Assembly (NCBI GenBank): GCA_031281385.1
Contig: JAITFL010000018.1
Location: forward strand, 1 to 16,448
Direction: 5' to 3'
From: Holophagales bacterium
GTDB taxonomy: Bacteria; Acidobacteriota; Holophagae; Holophagales; Holophagaceae
DNA: 16,448 nucleotides
A program made the position numbers and the translations under genes. This document shows positions 14,376 through 16,448 of this stretch, piece by piece. The notes below the pieces were generated by a model, which saw only the letters and a program-made list of their open reading frames with translations, made no database searches and was not told where the DNA came from. How positions within the stretch are numbered: the first letter of the stretch is position 1; every line of letters starts with the position of its first letter.

Positions 14376-14431
14376 TTACCTTGATAGCAGTGTTTTAAAT
14401 TATGATACGTTCACTAACTGGAGGAACGAAA

Positions 14432-16060
14432 ATGAATTGGTACCTTAACCTCAAGATGAGGGGGAAGTTGATAATGGGCTTTGGCGTCTCCATGTTGCTG
14501 TCGCTTATGGTCGCATTTTTCGGCGTGCGCGCGCTGAAGGCGACAGACGACGGCGACACAGTACTCTATTTCCAGGGTACGCTTGCTCTCTACCATGCAG
14601 GCCAGATAGTCGAGAGGCTCCAGTATGCCCGCGTCAACCTTCGCGACATCATCCTTTCGACGACGGAAGAGGGGAACAAGCGGCACAGCGAATCCTACGA
14701 GAACACCAAGAAAGACCTGGCCGCAATCTTTGTAAAAATACGGGCGATAGTGTCGGCAGAAACTGAGAGGCTTAGGGCGATAAACACGAAGGCCGACCCC
14801 ACCAGCCTGAAGATGCTGGAAGACGTGGAAGTCAAGCTGAATGCGTGGATCAAAGAAGCCGACGTTGCCCGCGACCACGGCATGGCTTCCAGGAACAACG
14901 AAGCAATCCAGTCGTTGAACAATCAGGTCGCGGTCGCAAACAAGGCACTCCAAGACGCGCTGGCCATGCTCACGGATGACATGTACAAGCTGGCGGAAAA
15001 CCAGATATTGACCAACGACGGCCTTACCGCCGGGGGGCTGAGGATGATATACCTCATCACTGCGGCCGCCCTGCTGCTTTCTATTGTCATGGCCAAGTAC
15101 ATCTCGGACATCATAGTGAGCAGCCTCAGCAGACTGGCCACCGACATAGAGAAAGTCGCCGATGGCGACCTGACAGTGGTCTCCAAGGCCGAAACAAGTG
15201 ACGAGTTCGGTGGCATAGCCAACTCGCTGGGCCACATGGTGGCCAACCTGAGGGACATAGTCGCCGGTGTGAACCAGGGCATAGACGGCGTAGCCAGCGG
15301 CTCGACGGAGCTGTCGGCATCGGCGGAGGAGATGTCCCACACCACCACCGAGATAGCCAGGAGCGCCGAACGCCAGAGGGGCGACGCCGAGAGCATGGCC
15401 GCGGCCATGACCGAGCTGTCGGCCTCGATTGACGAAGTGAGCCAAAGCGCCTCCGAGGCCCTCACCCAGCTCAACGCGGCGCTGGAAGCGACGCAGCAGG
15501 GCAACATGGCCGGTTCCTCCACCAAGAGCGCAATGGACGAGATAACGCAGACCACCGGCAGAATAGCCGCCGCCATCGGCGTAATCCAAGAGATAGCGAA
15601 CCAGACCAACCTGCTTTCGCTGAACGCGGCAATAGAGGCAGCCAAGGCCGGCGAGCAGGGCAAGGGCTTCGCGGTTGTGGCCGAGGAGGTTCGCAAGCTG
15701 GCCGAGCGCAGTGCCATCTCTGCCAAGGAGATAGCACAGCACAACATTGAGGCGCGCACATCGGTGCAGCACGGCGAGGAGATGGTCACCACCACTGTCG
15801 AGCTGCTGGAGAAGATCCGCACCAATTTGGACAAATTTGCGGTGCAGACCAGAGAGTCTGTGAAGGCCACGAGAGAGCAAGCTAAGACAGGCACTGAAGT
15901 GGCCAAGCAGGTGGATAACAGCGTCCACGAGGCTGCCTCGATAGCCTCGGCCACGCACCAGATGTCATCCACCACGCAGGAGGTGGCGCGCACATCGCAT
16001 GAACTGGCCAGCCTCGCCCAGGGCCTGCAGGACCAGATGCGCAGGTTCAGGGTGGAATAG
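14432..16060 (+). CDS. Methyl-accepting chemotaxis protein
   Basis: This 542-aa transmembrane chemoreceptor signals to CheA/CheW. ATG 14432 is chosen over the in-frame ATG at 14402 because GGAGG (14420-14424) lies 7 nt before it, inside the longer frame. Domains: TM1 about 12-33; periplasmic, helical 4HB-type sensor about 35-200; TM2 about 203-228 ([20 protein letters not shown]); HAMP about 229-280 ([17 protein letters not shown]); cytoplasmic signalling coiled coil about 285-540. The conserved hairpin tip is [20 protein letters not shown] (385-404), followed by [20 protein letters not shown]. The C-terminus ends RRFRVE with no CheR-binding pentapeptide. The ligand cannot be inferred. No other chemotaxis genes lie nearby, and the gene sits alone between two inverted repeats. 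Confidence 0.96.
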   Translation: MNWYLNLKMRGKLIMGFGVSMLLSLMVAFFGVRALKATDDGDTVLYFQGTLALYHAGQIVERLQYARVNLRDIILSTTEEGNKRHSESYENTKKDLAAIFVKIRAIVSAETERLRAINTKADPTSLKMLEDVEVKLNAWIKEADVARDHGMASRNNEAIQSLNNQVAVANKALQDALAMLTDDMYKLAENQILTNDGLTAGGLRMIYLITAAALLLSIVMAKYISDIIVSSLSRLATDIEKVADGDLTVVSKAETSDEFGGIANSLGHMVANLRDIVAGVNQGIDGVASGSTELSASAEEMSHTTTEIARSAERQRGDAESMAAAMTELSASIDEVSQSASEALTQLNAALEATQQGNMAGSSTKSAMDEITQTTGRIAAAIGVIQEIANQTNLLSLNAAIEAAKAGEQGKGFAVVAEEVRKLAERSAISAKEIAQHNIEARTSVQHGEEMVTTTVELLEKIRTNLDKFAVQTRESVKATREQAKTGTEVAKQVDNSVHEAASIASATHQMSSTTQEVARTSHELASLAQGLQDQMRRFRVE

Positions 16061-16083
16061 CCCTAAAAGACACGGAGTGCCTT

Positions 16084-16171
16084 TAGCAGTTCAACCTATT
16101 GTAGGTTGAACTGCTATGCAAGGATTTACGTACAGAATGAAGTTGATGGTACCGAAACCTAGCCTGCGGAA
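16084..16171 (-). repeat. 88-bp inverted repeat, right copy (downstream of chemoreceptor gene)
   Basis: This is the partner of 14165-14252 in opposite orientation, starting 23 bp after the chemoreceptor stop. Here the hairpin is perfect: 16084-16098 pairs with 16102-16116 (15 bp, 3-nt loop). The 39-bp identical block is at 16133-16171. A weaker stem just upstream (AAAGACAC/GTGCCTTT, 16066-16084, one mismatch) overlaps its edge. Together these could slow or end transcription of the gene. Confidence 0.85.
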
Positions 16172-16207
16172 CGATGTGCTGAAAATACTCAAATGACGGG
16201 CGTGACT

Positions 16208-16311
16208 GTCTCGCGTATCCATTTGCTTTGCAAATGGATACCGAGAGTTCCTTGCCGCGTATTGCTCGCAGGTTATCGGTATCCTGCGCTTGCGCTCCGG
16301 ATACGCGAGAC
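16208..16311. repeat. Nested palindromic repeat
   Basis: GTCTCGCGTATCC (16208-16220) and GGATACGCGAGAC (16299-16311) form a perfect 13-bp inverted repeat. Inside are ATTTGC/GCAAAT (16221-16226 with 16230-16235) and GGATACC (16236-16242) with GGTATCC (16279-16285), so alternative foldings are possible. ATTGCTCGCAGGTT (16261-16274) resembles 5751-5764 inside repeat A (12 of 14). I see no gene in 16061-16448; a bulged stem GCACATTGG/CCATGTGC (16332-16360) is also present. Confidence 0.7.
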
Positions 16312-16427
16312 TTCCTCCGTTGTTCTCTGCGGCACATTGGCCGCCAGTGCTGCCATGTGCGTTTTCAGCTTGTTCAGCGTCGTTCTCGCGCTGCCCCTTT
16401 TTAAGCCGCCCTAGTGCAATGAGCGTT

Positions 16428-16448
16428 TGAGGCTGCACTGCAGCCTCA
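16428..16448. repeat. Palindrome at the window edge
   Basis: TGAGGCTGCA and TGCAGCCTCA flank a single C, a perfect 10-bp palindrome. It may extend beyond the window, so its nature (terminator, operator or repeat end) cannot be judged. Confidence 0.55.

Noticed and set aside
14370..14397. Sigma-28 (flagellar-type) promoter for the chemoreceptor gene
   Set aside because: TAAACTTT resembles the -35, but no GCCGATAA-like -10 follows at the right distance; the TTGACA-based sigma-70 promoter fits better.
14402..14431. Upstream ATG for the chemoreceptor
   Set aside because: The GGAGG ribosome-binding site lies inside this extension and is correctly spaced for ATG 14432.
14414..15958. A 514-codon open frame on the minus strand opposite the chemoreceptor gene, and a 356-codon one at 14923-15993
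   Set aside because: They lie antisense to a clear chemoreceptor with all family motifs; their composition reflects the codon bias of the sense gene and they resemble no protein.
14165..16171. Integron gene cassette with attC sites
   Set aside because: The flanking repeats are inverted relative to each other, not direct, and lack the paired core sites of attC; no integrase is seen.
16091..16438. Minus-strand 115-codon frame near the right end
   Set aside because: It covers the inverted repeat and the nested palindrome; there is no start signal and no recognisable domain.

Overview
The window reads as a bacterial chromosome segment, probably from a diderm (Gram-negative-type) organism: it encodes a membrane-fusion/MacB-type export pair, a secreted glycosidase and a membrane chemoreceptor next to ordinary housekeeping genes. 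Base composition looks mildly GC-rich, with free use of AGG (Arg) and ATA (Ile) codons. I cannot place the phylum from the sequence alone. All convincing genes lie on the + strand.

Layout. (1) 1-4238 is the distal part of a type I restriction-modification locus: the 3' end of hsdS (1-297), a compact two-gene cassette of unknown function (392-1104), a 20-codon duplicate of the hsdS 3' tail (1146-1208), then a complete hsdR (1209-4238). hsdM and most of hsdS must lie to the left. (2) 4300-5586 holds two housekeeping genes, 5-formyltetrahydrofolate cyclo-ligase and the ribosome-assembly GTPase EngB. (3) 5587-5939 is a non-coding gap with a dispersed, palindrome-containing repeat. (4) 5940-9190 is a tight three-gene operon: Yip1-family membrane protein, HlyD/MacA-type adaptor, MacB/FtsX-type permease. 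No ABC ATPase gene is present. (5) 9390-12601 is a translationally coupled pair: an RluA-family pseudouridine synthase and a secreted multidomain GH27 alpha-galactosidase. (6) 12602-13188 is a 587-bp non-coding block with a second, inverted copy of the dispersed repeat running into two tandem 139-bp units. (7) 13189-14121 is lipA. (8) 14165-16171 is a methyl-accepting chemotaxis protein gene bracketed by two 88-bp inverted repeats, each containing a strong hairpin. (9) 16172-16448 is non-coding, with a nested palindromic repeat and a palindrome at the window edge.

How the parts relate. HsdR is the motor/nuclease subunit that works with HsdS (this locus) and HsdM (outside). The cassette between hsdS and hsdR sits where other genomes carry R-linked defence genes, and its flanking hsdS-tail repeats suggest it was inserted or exchanged there. 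This is the best candidate for an undescribed system in the window. The housekeeping genes fau, engB, rluA-like and lipA lack Shine-Dalgarno sequences, and three of the four have a TANNNT -10-like hexamer 6-7 nt before the start. The hsdS-linked genes, yip1, the GH27 gene and the chemoreceptor gene have clear Shine-Dalgarno sequences. This points to two classes of translation start, one perhaps leaderless.
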